Positions 7,181 to 14,789 of a stretch of 46,433 bases of DNA are shown here, one piece after another. Position 1 is the first letter of the stretch; each line of letters opens with the position of its first letter. This DNA comes from Novosphingobium flavum. GTDB taxonomy: Bacteria > Pseudomonadota > Alphaproteobacteria > Sphingomonadales > Sphingomonadaceae. The stretch spans positions 1 to 46,433 of the forward strand of contig NZ_JACLAW010000019.1 in assembly GCF_014230315.1 (NCBI RefSeq), read 5' to 3'. Below the pieces are notes generated by a model. That model saw only the letters and a list, made by a program, of their open reading frames with translations, was not told the DNA's origin and searched no databases. Made by a program: the position numbers and the translations under genes.

Positions 7181-7594
7181 ATGCGGCTGACGCGCCACAC
7201 CGACTATGCCCTGCGCATCCTGCTCCAAGCGGCGGTCGAGCCGGAGCGGCGGCTGTCGATCGCCGAGGTGGCCGAGGCGCAGGGCATCGCCCGCAATCAC
7301 GCGATGAAGCTGGTCAACGAACTGGCGGGCGCGGGCCTGCTGGCGACCGTGCGCGGGCGCGGCGGCGGGTTTGCGCTCGGCCGCCCGGCGGGAGAAATCG
7401 GGATCGGCGAGGTGGTGCGGCTGACCGAACCGGACCTGCGCCCGGCCGATTGCGAGAATTGCGCGCTTTCCCCCGGCTGCGGGCTGACCCCGATGCTGTC
7501 CGGCGCGGTGCGCGCTTTCCTCGCGGAGCTGGACCGCTTCACCCTCGCGGATGCCGCCAAGGGCACCCGCGTTCCGCTGTTGATTCCGACCTAG
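7181..7594 (+). CDS. nsrR: NsrR, Rrf2-family nitric-oxide-sensing repressor
   Basis: 137 residues. The N-terminus MRLTRHTDYALRILL is the hallmark of NsrR. A winged helix follows (LSIAEVAEAQGIARNHAMKLVNELA, TVRGRGGGFALGRP). Cysteines C91, C94 and C100 (DCENCALSPGC) are placed to hold the NO-sensitive Fe-S cluster. The ATG at 7181 gives the family N-terminus, and the upstream GTG extension from 7157 would not. The gene is divergent from the globin with two matching operators between. Its TAG overlaps the stop codon of the convergent superoxide dismutase gene in a shared CTAG. Confidence 0.93.
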   Translation: MRLTRHTDYALRILLQAAVEPERRLSIAEVAEAQGIARNHAMKLVNELAGAGLLATVRGRGGGFALGRPAGEIGIGEVVRLTEPDLRPADCENCALSPGCGLTPMLSGAVRAFLAELDRFTLADAAKGTRVPLLIPT

Positions 7595-8316
7595 ACCGAA
7601 GCGGCGACGAAGCGCTTGTCCGCCGCGCGCCAGTCGAGCGCGGTCATGACCGCATCGACATAGCCCGCCGCCTTGGCGCCGTAGTCCATCTGGTAGGCGT
7701 GCTCGTACATGTCGAGCACGAGGATCGGGGTGGCGCCGGCCATGGTCATGGTGTGATCAGCCGCCCAGGTGTTGACGAGGCGCCGGTCGCGCGCCGACCA
7801 GGCGAGGATCACCCAGCCCGAGCCGCCGCCGAGCGCCTTGCCCATGCCGGAGAATTCCGCCCGCCAGCGCGCCTCGGAGCCGAAGTCACGCTCGATCGCG
7901 GCGGCGAGAGCTGCGCCGGGCCGCCCGGGTTGGCCGAACTGGGCGAAGTAGACCTCGTGCAGGATCATCGAGTTCCACGCGATCAGCTCCTCGCGCTTGA
8001 GCCCGTTGAGGGTGAATACCGGGGCCGTGGCTGGATCGAGCGCGGCGAGCTGGGCCGAGATTGCCCCGAGCCGCTTCACCGCGCCGACGTAATTGTTGTC
8101 GTGATGGCTGACGAGGAGCTTTTCGGACAGGCCGGTGATGGTCTTGGGATCGAACGGCAGGGCCAGCGGCTGCGGCGTGAAGGCCTTGCCCGGCAGGGCG
8201 GCGGCGGGCTGGGCAGCGGCGGGTTGGGCCGAGGCCAGCGGCGCGGCGGCGGCGGCAAGGCCGAGCGCGGCCCCGGCGGAGAGGATTTCGCGGCGATCGA
8301 GGTGAAGCTCAGGCAT
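7591..8316 (-). CDS. Exported Fe/Mn superoxide dismutase with Tat-like signal
   Basis: 241 residues. The signal (DRREILSAGAALGLAAAAAP) has a twin arginine at residues 8-9, a hydrophobic core and ASAQP cleavage context, so Tat export is likely. The SOD domain begins near residue 45. The metal ligands are visible as H71 (SHHDNNYV), H120 (MILHEVYF), D202 and H206 (LDMYEHAYQMDYG). Typical family motifs are NHTFYW and DVWEHAYY; the changes to LHEVYF and DMYEHAYQ mark a divergent periplasmic subgroup. The ATG at 8316 follows AAAGGGGA. Its stop overlaps that of nsrR. It should convert periplasmic superoxide to peroxide; the metal used cannot be told. Confidence 0.88.
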   Translation of the reverse strand: MPELHLDRREILSAGAALGLAAAAAPLASAQPAAAQPAAALPGKAFTPQPLALPFDPKTITGLSEKLLVSHHDNNYVGAVKRLGAISAQLAALDPATAPVFTLNGLKREELIAWNSMILHEVYFAQFGQPGRPGAALAAAIERDFGSEARWRAEFSGMGKALGGGSGWVILAWSARDRRLVNTWAADHTMTMAGATPILVLDMYEHAYQMDYGAKAAGYVDAVMTALDWRAADKRFVAASV

Positions 8317-8490
8317 GGCAGGTCCCCTTTGTAATCCGGTGCGACGATGCGCCCGGCCGGCCCCGGATGCACGTAAACAATCAGACACGGATGGCGGACA
8401 CGGACGGCGGACACGCAGGGCCGGGCCGGGAACCTTATCCGGCGGCGGGCCGTATCAAGGGCGAATCAAATGCTGTGAAAGGCCATCCCG

Positions 8491-8637
8491 ATGTTGATGA
8501 CGATCGCCCTTATCCTGTTCGTTCTGTGGCTGCTTGGCGTCGTGGTGTTCAAGGTCACCGGCGCGGTGATCCACGTGGTGCTCATCGCCGCCGTGGTGAT
8601 CGGGCTGGTGCAGCTGTTCCGGGGGCGCCGGGTGTAG
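8491..8637 (+). CDS. 48-aa membrane protein of the Lmo0937/DUF5670 type
   Basis: ATG at 8491, TAG at 8635-8637. Two hydrophobic helices are joined by a short turn: LMTIALILFVLWLLGVVVF, then VTGAVIHVVLIAAVVIGLVQLF. The basic tail is RGRRV. This length and pattern are those of the Lmo0937-like small membrane proteins found in many bacteria, whose function is unknown and which are sometimes stress-induced. GAAAGG at 8476-8481 may be its ribosome-binding site. It is followed by the repeat-rich spacer and faces the DAHP synthase gene. Confidence 0.8.
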   Translation: MLMTIALILFVLWLLGVVVFKVTGAVIHVVLIAAVVIGLVQLFRGRRV

Positions 8638-8650
8638 GCGCTTCTGGTTG

Positions 8651-8747
8651 GGTGCGCCCTTGGCATCCGCCAAGGGCTTGCGGCACCGGCCCGAGTCCTT
8701 GTTTGGTGCGCCCTTGGCATCCGCCAAGGGCTTGCGGCACCGGCCCG
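8651..8747. repeat. Direct repeat, two 43-nt copies 54 nt apart
   Basis: Copies at 8651-8693 and 8705-8747 start GGTGCGCCCTTGGCATCCGC and end GGCACCGGCCCG. Each copy holds its own hairpin (CCCTTGGC/GCCAAGGG). The second copy runs into the left arm of the large inverted repeat. A partial inverted copy (CGGGCCGGTGCCGC) recurs at 8859-8872. Confidence 0.85.
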
Positions 8748-8820
8748 CTCCCCCGGCCCAACCACCCATTGAGTGTACCCTGTGGGTGGTTGGGCCGGGG
8801 GAGCGGGCCGGTGCCGCAAG
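8731..8820. repeat. 38-bp perfect inverted repeat with 14-nt loop
   Basis: The arms at 8731-8768 and 8783-8820 are exact reverse complements around the loop TTGAGTGTACCCTG. The arms are very GC-rich, with CCCCCGGCCCAACCACCCA at the loop side. It stands between the convergent small membrane gene (ends 8637) and DAHP synthase gene (ends 8911), so it may act as a bidirectional terminator. The length and perfection exceed that need. No ORF, transposase or flanking target duplication is seen. Confidence 0.9.
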
Positions 8821-8876
8821 GAAGCCCGGATGGGCTTTCCGTACAAGTCAAAGACTCGCGGGCCGGTGCCGCGCAA

Positions 8877-8897
8877 GGGGCCAGCCTCGCTGGCCCC
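8877..8897 (-). terminator. Hairpin after the DAHP synthase gene
   Basis: GGGGCCAGC (8877-8885) and GCTGGCCCC (8889-8897) form a perfect 9-bp stem with a 3-nt loop, 13 nt beyond the stop of the minus-strand DAHP synthase gene. No T-run follows on that strand, so it may be only a 3'-end stabiliser. Confidence 0.45.
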
Positions 8898-8910
8898 GGT
8901 CCATGCACTA

Positions 8911-10284
8911 TTACGCCGCCTGACGCGCCCGGTCACCGGCTTCGCGGTTCAGTTCCTCGGCCAGCAGGAACGCCAGTTCGAGCGACTGTGCCGCGTTGAG
9001 ACGCGGGTCGCAGTGGGTGTGGTAGCGGTCGCCCAGCGCCTCGTCGCTGATCGCGACGGCACCGCCGGTGCACTCGGTCACGTCGCGCCCGGTCATCTCG
9101 ACATGGATGCCGCCGGCATGGGTGCCCTCGGCGCGGTGGACGGCGAAGAAGCCGCGCACCTCGGTCAGGATGCGGTCGAACGGGCGGGTCTTGTACCCGC
9201 TCTCGGCCTTGATCACGTTGCCGTGCATCGGGTCGCACGACCAGACGACCGGGTGGCCCTCGCGCTTCACCGCGCGGACGAGCGCGGGCAGCCCGGCCTC
9301 GACCTTGTCGTGGCCGTAGCGGCTGATCAGGGTGATCCGGCCCGCTTCGCGCGCGGGGTTAAGCGTGTCGAGCAGCTTGAGCAGGGCATCCGGGCTCAGG
9401 CTCGGGCCGCACTTCATGCCGATCGGGTTGCCGACGCCGCGCAGGAACTCGACATGGGCCGAACCCTCGAAGCGGGTGCGGTCACCGATCCACAGCATGT
9501 GGGCCGAACAGTCGTACCACTGGCCGGTCAGCGAATCCTGCCGGGTCAGCGCCTGCTCATAGGGGAGCAGCAGCGCCTCGTGGCTGGTGTAGAAGCTGGT
9601 GCCCTGAAGCTGCGGCACGCTGGAGGGATCGACCCCGCAAGCCTGCATGAAGTCCAGCGCCTCGCCGATCCGGCCGGACACTTCGGCGAACTTCGCCGCC
9701 CACGGGCTGCGGTCCATGAAATCCAGGGTCCACTGGTGAACCTGGCGCAGGTTGGCATAGCCGCCGGTCGCGAAAGCGCGCAGCAGGTTGAGCGTGGCAG
9801 CCGACTGGCTGTAGGCGCGCAGCAGGCGATCGGGATCGGGAATGCGCGATTCCGGCGTGAACTCGATCCCGTTGATGTTGTCGCCCAGGTAGCTCGGCAG
9901 CTCGATGCCGCCCTGCACCTCGACCGGCGAGGAGCGCGGCTTGGCGAACTGGCCAGCCATGCGGCCGACCTTGACCACCGGCTGCTTGCTGGCGAAGGTC
10001 AGGACAACCGCCATCTGCAGCAGCACGCGGAAGGTGTCGCGGATGTTGTTGGGGTGGAACTCGGCGAAGCTCTCCGCGCAGTCCCCGCCCTGCAGCAGGA
10101 AACCCTTGCCGGCGGCGACTTCAGCCAGATCCGCCTTCAGCGCGCGCGCTTCACCGGCGAAGACCAGCGGCGGAAAGGTCGAAAGCGTCTGCTCCACATT
10201 GGCCAGCTTCGCCGCGTCGGGATAGACGGGCAGATGCTTCGCCTCATGGGCCATCCAGCTCTGCGGGTTCCAGTTCGTCGCCAC
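8911..10284 (-). CDS. Class II 3-deoxy-7-phosphoheptulonate (DAHP) synthase
   Basis: 457 residues, usual for class II (plant/AroH-type) DAHP synthases, which join phosphoenolpyruvate and erythrose 4-phosphate in the first step of the shikimate pathway. Landmarks are FLLQGGDCAESF with the metal-site cysteine, VVKVGRMAGQFAKPRS, CSAHMLWIGDRTR, NPIGMKCGPS, LISRYGHDKV, VWSCDPMHGN, and GIHVEMTGRDVTEC. The start is GTG at 10282-10284, with AGGAG about 8 nt before it. It is preceded on the same strand by the M16 peptidase gene after a 151-nt gap, so probably separately transcribed. Class II enzymes often have allosteric inserts, and none unusual is seen here. Confidence 0.95.
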   Translation of the reverse strand: MATNWNPQSWMAHEAKHLPVYPDAAKLANVEQTLSTFPPLVFAGEARALKADLAEVAAGKGFLLQGGDCAESFAEFHPNNIRDTFRVLLQMAVVLTFASKQPVVKVGRMAGQFAKPRSSPVEVQGGIELPSYLGDNINGIEFTPESRIPDPDRLLRAYSQSAATLNLLRAFATGGYANLRQVHQWTLDFMDRSPWAAKFAEVSGRIGEALDFMQACGVDPSSVPQLQGTSFYTSHEALLLPYEQALTRQDSLTGQWYDCSAHMLWIGDRTRFEGSAHVEFLRGVGNPIGMKCGPSLSPDALLKLLDTLNPAREAGRITLISRYGHDKVEAGLPALVRAVKREGHPVVWSCDPMHGNVIKAESGYKTRPFDRILTEVRGFFAVHRAEGTHAGGIHVEMTGRDVTECTGGAVAISDEALGDRYHTHCDPRLNAAQSLELAFLLAEELNREAGDRARQAA

Positions 10285-10435
10285 TTCAATTGCTCCTGCG
10301 CGCGGGGTTCTTGCCGCCCGCCGCCTCTAAATGGGAAGGGGGCCCATAAACCGCCAGAGGGGCAATGAAAAGCGCGCAAATCCCGCGGTTATGGCATGAA
10401 CCAGTTAGTACGCAAAACCGTGCCCGCCGCCCCGG

Positions 10436-13411
10436 TCAGCGCGACGGGGCCTGCCCGGCCGGGGCGCTCACCCCCGCCACGTTGACCCCGGGCGGCACGA
10501 CCGCCAGCCGCCACGCCGTGTTCGGCACGAGATAGCGGCGGGCGAGATCCTGCATCTGGGCCGGTGTGGTCACCGTATAGTCCTGCAGGATCGTGCGGAT
10601 CGCGCCGAACCGGCTGGGATCGGCCGTGGCCCCTTCGAGCTGGTACATGAAGAAGGCCGTTCCGGTGGCGGCGCGGGTGATCTGCTGGCGCAGCGGCTCG
10701 GTGACGCGGGCCAGCTCGTCGGCCGAGGCGGGATTCGCAACAAGGTCGGCGGCGATCTCGTCGACCGTGGCGAAGAAGGTCGGCACGTCGCGCGGCTGGA
10801 GCTGGGCCATGGCGGTGATCGCCCCGCCCTGCTGGAGATCGACCGGCCACGAGGAGAAGACCTGCGGGGCGTAGCTCGCCCCCAGCTTCTCGCGCATCCG
10901 GTCAAGCAGGCGATTGGTGAAGAGGTTGGCGAGGATCTCGACCTGCCGCCCTTCGCGCACGCCGGTCATCCCTCCGCCGGTGGGCCAGGACACGAGCGCG
11001 GCGGCCTGGTTGGCATCACCGTGGTGGAGGACCACGAAGGGCGCGGCGCCGCCGCTCGGCAGCGGCGAGGTGGCGGCCAGCGTGGCCGGGCTGAGCGGGG
11101 TGCGGGCCGGGAGGGCACCGAAGCTGCGCGAGAGCGCCTCGATCGTCTTGGCGCGGTCGATGTCGCCGAAGACCTGGACCTCGATCGGGCCGGAGGCAAG
11201 GATCGGCTCCCACACCTGGCGGAAGCCTTCCGGGGTGGCGGCCTCCAGCTCCTGCGGGGTGGGGGTGCGGTAGCGCGGATCGCGGCCGTGCTGGTAGAAC
11301 TTGAGGTCGCGCTGCAGCACGCCCTGCGGCGAGGTGGCGAGCCCGTCGTACTGCAGCTCGGCGGCGGCGCGGGCGCGCAGCACGGGCGCGGCATCCCAGC
11401 GCGGCATGGCCAGTTTTGCGGCGAACAGGTAGAGCTGGTCGGCGAGGTCGGCCTGACGGGTATCGGCGCTGAAGGTGAAGTCCGAATCGTCGATCCCGAC
11501 GTTGAAGCCCATCTTGCGCCCGGTCGAGATCCGGTCGAGCTCGTCCTGCCCGAGGGTCGCCATGCCCTGCCCGGCCAGCGCCATGTTGCCGAGCATGATA
11601 TAGGCCGCATCGCCCGAGGCGAAGGCCCGGTAGCCCGCCCCGAAGCGGACCTTGACCGTGACCCGGCCCGGCTCGTCCGCGCTCGGCCAGATCAGGGCCT
11701 TGACCCCGTTGGCGAAGTCGTACTGCTCGATCCCGGGGAAGCCGGTCGGGGTCTGGCCGACCGGCTGGGCGGGCGTGCCGATCGGCGGCAGGCTGTCGAA
11801 CGAGACCGGCTTGGCGGCGAGGCGGGCGCGCCCGTCGGCCTTGACCGGGGCGCTGAGCGCGAGGCGCAGGGCGGCATCGTTGCCCTCGCCCGGCTTCAGC
11901 GTGGTCATCACCGCGCGGGTCACCGTGCCGGCGAAGAGGCCGCGGGTGTGCTGCAGCACGGCGGCCGGCTTGAACAGCGGGATCGAGCGCGAGAAGATCT
12001 GGTGAACCACCTCGGGCGAGGCCACGGTCTCGCGGATATCGACCGCCTGGGCGATATTGTCGGCCGACCGGCCGCCCGGCTCGAGCGCGGACTGCTCTTC
12101 CGAACTGGCGAAGGCGACGTTCATTTCCGCCACCTCGCGGTCGATCTCCTCCTGCGTCGGCGGCGTCGCCATCGCGTCGGCGATCACCGCGCGCACGTCG
12201 GCCAGCGCGCCCTTCCAGTCGTCGGTCAGCGGGGTCACCGCGATGAAGGTGACGTCGGCCGAGCGCGAGACCTTTTCCTGATCGACCTGGGCCATGAGGT
12301 AGGAGGCCCCGGCCCGGGCGCGGGTTTCGAGGCGGCGGTTGATGATCGACTGGGCGAGTTGGTCGAGCATCAGGCCCTGGTTGTAGACGATGGTATCATC
12401 GACCTTGCGCCACGGGCGCAGCGTGGCGATGGTGATCGAGCGCGGCAGGTCGGGCTCTGCCAGCACGCGGGTTTCGCCGATCGGGGCGCCGCCGGGTACC
12501 AGCGGGGTGCCGGCGGGAGCGACCGGATCGCCGAACGAGGGCGTCGGCACGTGCGGGCCGGTGGCGGTCCAGCCGCCGAACCACTTCTCGACCAGCGCGA
12601 CCATTTCGGCCGGCGGCTTGTCCCCGGAGAGGACGACGACGGTATTTTCCGGGCGATACCAGCGCGCATGGAAGGCGCGGACCGAAGTGGAGGTCGCCCC
12701 GTTCAGCGCCTTGTCCGTGCCGATCGGGGCGCGGGTGGCGAGCGGCTGGCCGGCGTAGAGCACTTCGCGGATCGTGTCCTGCACCCGCGCCGCCGCGCCG
12801 CCGCGCTCGCGCTTTTCGGCAAGGACGATCGGCAGGTCGGCCTTGATGTTGGCATCCGACAGGGTGGGCGCCGAGACCATGCCGAACAGGTATTTCATCG
12901 AGAGATCGAGGCTGGTCGGCGTCGCGTCGGGCAGGTCGATCTTGAAGGTCGTGCCGGTGGGCGTGGTCTCGGCATTGGTGTCGCTGCCGAAGGTCGCGCC
13001 GAGCCGCTGCCAGGCGGGGATCGCCTCGCCGTCGCCCAGGTACTTCGACTGGCGGAAGACGAGATGTTCGAGGAAGTGGGCATAGCCGCGTTCGCTCTCG
13101 CTCTCGTTGAGCGAGCCGACGTCGACCCGCACCCGGATCGAGACCTGCCCCGGCGGCACCCCGTTGTGGCGCACGGCATAGCGCACCCCGTTGGGCAGTT
13201 CGCCGAAGGTCCAGCGCTTGTCCTGCGGCACGTCGCTGCCGCGATAGAGCCAAGGGCCGGTGGCCCGCGCGGCTGCCGGCTTCGCAGGGGCAGGCTTTGC
13301 CGCGGCGGCGACCTTGGCGGAAGCGGCCGTTTCGAGCGGCCCGATCAGGACCAGCGCGACGAGCGGCAGGGCGGCGATGAGCGGGCGGGCGGCGCGGATC
13401 AGGTTCGGCAT
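10436..13411 (-). CDS. M16-family zinc metallopeptidase, two-half, exported
   Basis: 991 residues from the ATG at 13411. A signal-like N-terminus (LIAALPLVALVLIGPLETAASA) is followed by an Ala/Pro/Lys linker. The first half holds the inverted zinc motif HFLEH (H112, E115, H116), with a downstream acidic ligand in LAEKRERGG (E199). The second half (from about residue 560: FANGVKALIWPSADEPGRV) has the same fold pattern but no HxxEH, as usual for the structural half of pitrilysin-like proteins. Such enzymes degrade peptides inside a closed chamber. The frame extends upstream to 13693, but that part overlaps the FKBP gene. It lies 52 nt after that gene on the same strand, so a periplasmic protein-quality operon is plausible. 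Confidence 0.92.
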   Translation of the reverse strand: MPNLIRAARPLIAALPLVALVLIGPLETAASAKVAAAAKPAPAKPAAARATGPWLYRGSDVPQDKRWTFGELPNGVRYAVRHNGVPPGQVSIRVRVDVGSLNESESERGYAHFLEHLVFRQSKYLGDGEAIPAWQRLGATFGSDTNAETTPTGTTFKIDLPDATPTSLDLSMKYLFGMVSAPTLSDANIKADLPIVLAEKRERGGAAARVQDTIREVLYAGQPLATRAPIGTDKALNGATSTSVRAFHARWYRPENTVVVLSGDKPPAEMVALVEKWFGGWTATGPHVPTPSFGDPVAPAGTPLVPGGAPIGETRVLAEPDLPRSITIATLRPWRKVDDTIVYNQGLMLDQLAQSIINRRLETRARAGASYLMAQVDQEKVSRSADVTFIAVTPLTDDWKGALADVRAVIADAMATPPTQEEIDREVAEMNVAFASSEEQSALEPGGRSADNIAQAVDIRETVASPEVVHQIFSRSIPLFKPAAVLQHTRGLFAGTVTRAVMTTLKPGEGNDAALRLALSAPVKADGRARLAAKPVSFDSLPPIGTPAQPVGQTPTGFPGIEQYDFANGVKALIWPSADEPGRVTVKVRFGAGYRAFASGDAAYIMLGNMALAGQGMATLGQDELDRISTGRKMGFNVGIDDSDFTFSADTRQADLADQLYLFAAKLAMPRWDAAPVLRARAAAELQYDGLATSPQGVLQRDLKFYQHGRDPRYRTPTPQELEAATPEGFRQVWEPILASGPIEVQVFGDIDRAKTIEALSRSFGALPARTPLSPATLAATSPLPSGGAAPFVVLHHGDANQAAALVSWPTGGGMTGVREGRQVEILANLFTNRLLDRMREKLGASYAPQVFSSWPVDLQQGGAITAMAQLQPRDVPTFFATVDEIAADLVANPASADELARVTEPLRQQITRAATGTAFFMYQLEGATADPSRFGAIRTILQDYTVTTPAQMQDLARRYLVPNTAWRLAVVPPGVNVAGVSAPAGQAPSR

Positions 13412-13463
13412 CGCGCCGGATATAGGGGCGCGATGCCTGAAGGACCAGTGAATAGGGCGGCGG

Positions 13464-13994
13464 TCAGGGCGCCGGGGCCGCAGCGGCGGGCGCGGCGGCT
13501 TCGGCCGGGCCGCCGGGGCCGCCTTCGGCCCCGCCGTCGGCAGCGGCCTTGCGCATGGCCTCGACCTCGGCAACCGTGCGCGAATCGAGCAGTTCGACCT
13601 GGAACACGAGGTCCGAATTGGCCGGGATCGGCCCGCTCGCCTCGGCGCCGTAGCCCATGGCGGCGGGGATGCAGAGGCGGTAGATGCCGCCACGCGGAAC
13701 CATCTTCAGCCCTTCGCCGAAGCCGGGGATCACGCCGTCGATCGTCATCGGCGTGGACATCGCCTGATCGAACACCTGCCCGTCGGCGGCGAGATAGCCG
13801 ACATAGTTGATCAGCACGTAGTCGGTCGGCCCGGCCTTCGGCCCTTCTGCGGGCTTGAGCACCGAATAGCCCAGGCCCGAGGCGGTCTTGGCATCGCAAG
13901 TGCGCTGGGCGGCGGGCACCACCGGCTGGAGCGGCAGCGGGATGATGGCCGAGGGAGCGGAGACGGCGGCAGCAAGCACGACGAGCGAGAGCAT
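13464..13994 (-). CDS. FKBP-type peptidyl-prolyl isomerase, exported
   Basis: 176 residues. A hydrophobic N-terminus (MLSLVVLAAAVSAPSA) suggests export. The FKBP domain spans roughly 53-137, with YVGYLADGQVFD-like opening (one extra Ala), VIPGFGEGLKMVPRGG and IPANSDLVFQVELL. An Ala/Gly/Pro tail follows. It catalyses proline isomerisation, probably of periplasmic proteins. The ATG at 13994 gives this N-terminus; upstream codons to 14441 overlap the divergent nfuA-like gene. It precedes the M16 peptidase gene, probably as one transcript. Confidence 0.9.
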   Translation of the reverse strand: MLSLVVLAAAVSAPSAIIPLPLQPVVPAAQRTCDAKTASGLGYSVLKPAEGPKAGPTDYVLINYVGYLAADGQVFDQAMSTPMTIDGVIPGFGEGLKMVPRGGIYRLCIPAAMGYGAEASGPIPANSDLVFQVELLDSRTVAEVEAMRKAAADGGAEGGPGGPAEAAAPAAAAPAP

Positions 13995-14161
13995 GAAAGA
14001 CCTTTCGGGGAAAGGAGCGCCGGATCGCCGGCACCCGCCCGGCGCATTAGGAGACAAGCCCCAGCGCCGCAAGCACGCCGCAAGTACTGCCCGCGGGGTG
14101 AAGCGCGAATTAATGGCCTTGTTAATCAGGCCTTCGGCATCAACTAAGGCAGGCGCGCCCC

Positions 14162-14189
14162 TTGACCCGGCCCCCGCCCTGCCTAAATG
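14162..14189 (+). promoter_or_regulatory. Candidate promoter for a near-leaderless nfuA-like mRNA
   Basis: TTGACC (14162-14167) and TAAATG (14184-14189) are 16 nt apart. A start point 7 nt past the -10 box would fall at about 14196, only some 4 nt before the ATG at 14200. No Shine-Dalgarno is present before that ATG, which fits. Confidence 0.5.
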
Positions 14190-14199
14190 CGCTAGCACC

Positions 14200-14778
14200 A
14201 TGTTCATCGAGACTGAAACCACGCCCAACCCGGCGACCCTCAAGTTCCTCCCCGGCCAGCAGGTCATGGCCGCCGGAACGCGCGAGTTCGCCTCGCCCGA
14301 GGATGCCGCCGCCTCGCCGCTGGCCGAGGCGCTGTTCGACCTTGGCGAGGTGACCGCCGTGTTCCTCGGGCGCGACTTCATCTCGGTCACCGCCGCGCCC
14401 GGCGTTTCGTGGGCCGCGCTCAAGCCGCAGGTCGTGGCCATGCTGCTCGATCACTTCGTCTCGGGCGCGCCGCTGTTCACCCCCGGCGACGCGAGCGCCA
14501 TCGCCGTGCCGGGCGAGGCCGAGGAAGACTTCGGCGAGGACCCGGCCGATGCCGACATCGTCGCCCAGATCCGCGAGCTGATCGAGACCCGGGTGCGCCC
14601 GGCCGTGGCCAACGACGGCGGCGACATCGTCTATCGCGGCTTCCGCGAAGGCGTGGTCTATCTCTCGATGCACGGCGCCTGCTCGGGCTGCCCCTCGTCG
14701 ACCGCGACTCTGAAGAACGGGATCGAGAGCCTGCTCAAGCACTACGTTCCCGAAGTCACCGAAGTGCGCGCCGCCTGA
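14200..14778 (+). CDS. NfuA-like Fe-S cluster carrier (Nfu N domain plus NifU C domain)
   Basis: 192 residues. The N-terminal domain (MFIETETTPNPATLKFLPG) is the Nfu/Scaffold-N fold typical of mitochondrial NFU1 and alphaproteobacteria. The C-terminal NifU-like domain (about 118-190) has RPAVANDGGDIVYRGF and the cluster-binding pair C161, C164 in GACSGCPSS. It assembles or carries [4Fe-4S] clusters to apo-enzymes; MiaB, BioB and NsrR in this window are possible clients. It is followed closely by tsaB, 11 nt apart, probably one operon with rimI. Confidence 0.95.
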   Translation: MFIETETTPNPATLKFLPGQQVMAAGTREFASPEDAAASPLAEALFDLGEVTAVFLGRDFISVTAAPGVSWAALKPQVVAMLLDHFVSGAPLFTPGDASAIAVPGEAEEDFGEDPADADIVAQIRELIETRVRPAVANDGGDIVYRGFREGVVYLSMHGACSGCPSSTATLKNGIESLLKHYVPEVTEVRAA

Positions 14779-14789
14779 GCGCGCCGCCG

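Noticed and set aside
8641..8900. CRISPR array
   Set aside because: Only two direct copies, GC-rich, no regular spacers and no cas genes nearby.
11021..13810. 929-codon ORF opposite the M16 peptidase and FKBP genes
   Set aside because: Arg/Gly-rich translation without domains; the minus strand has recognisable families with motifs.
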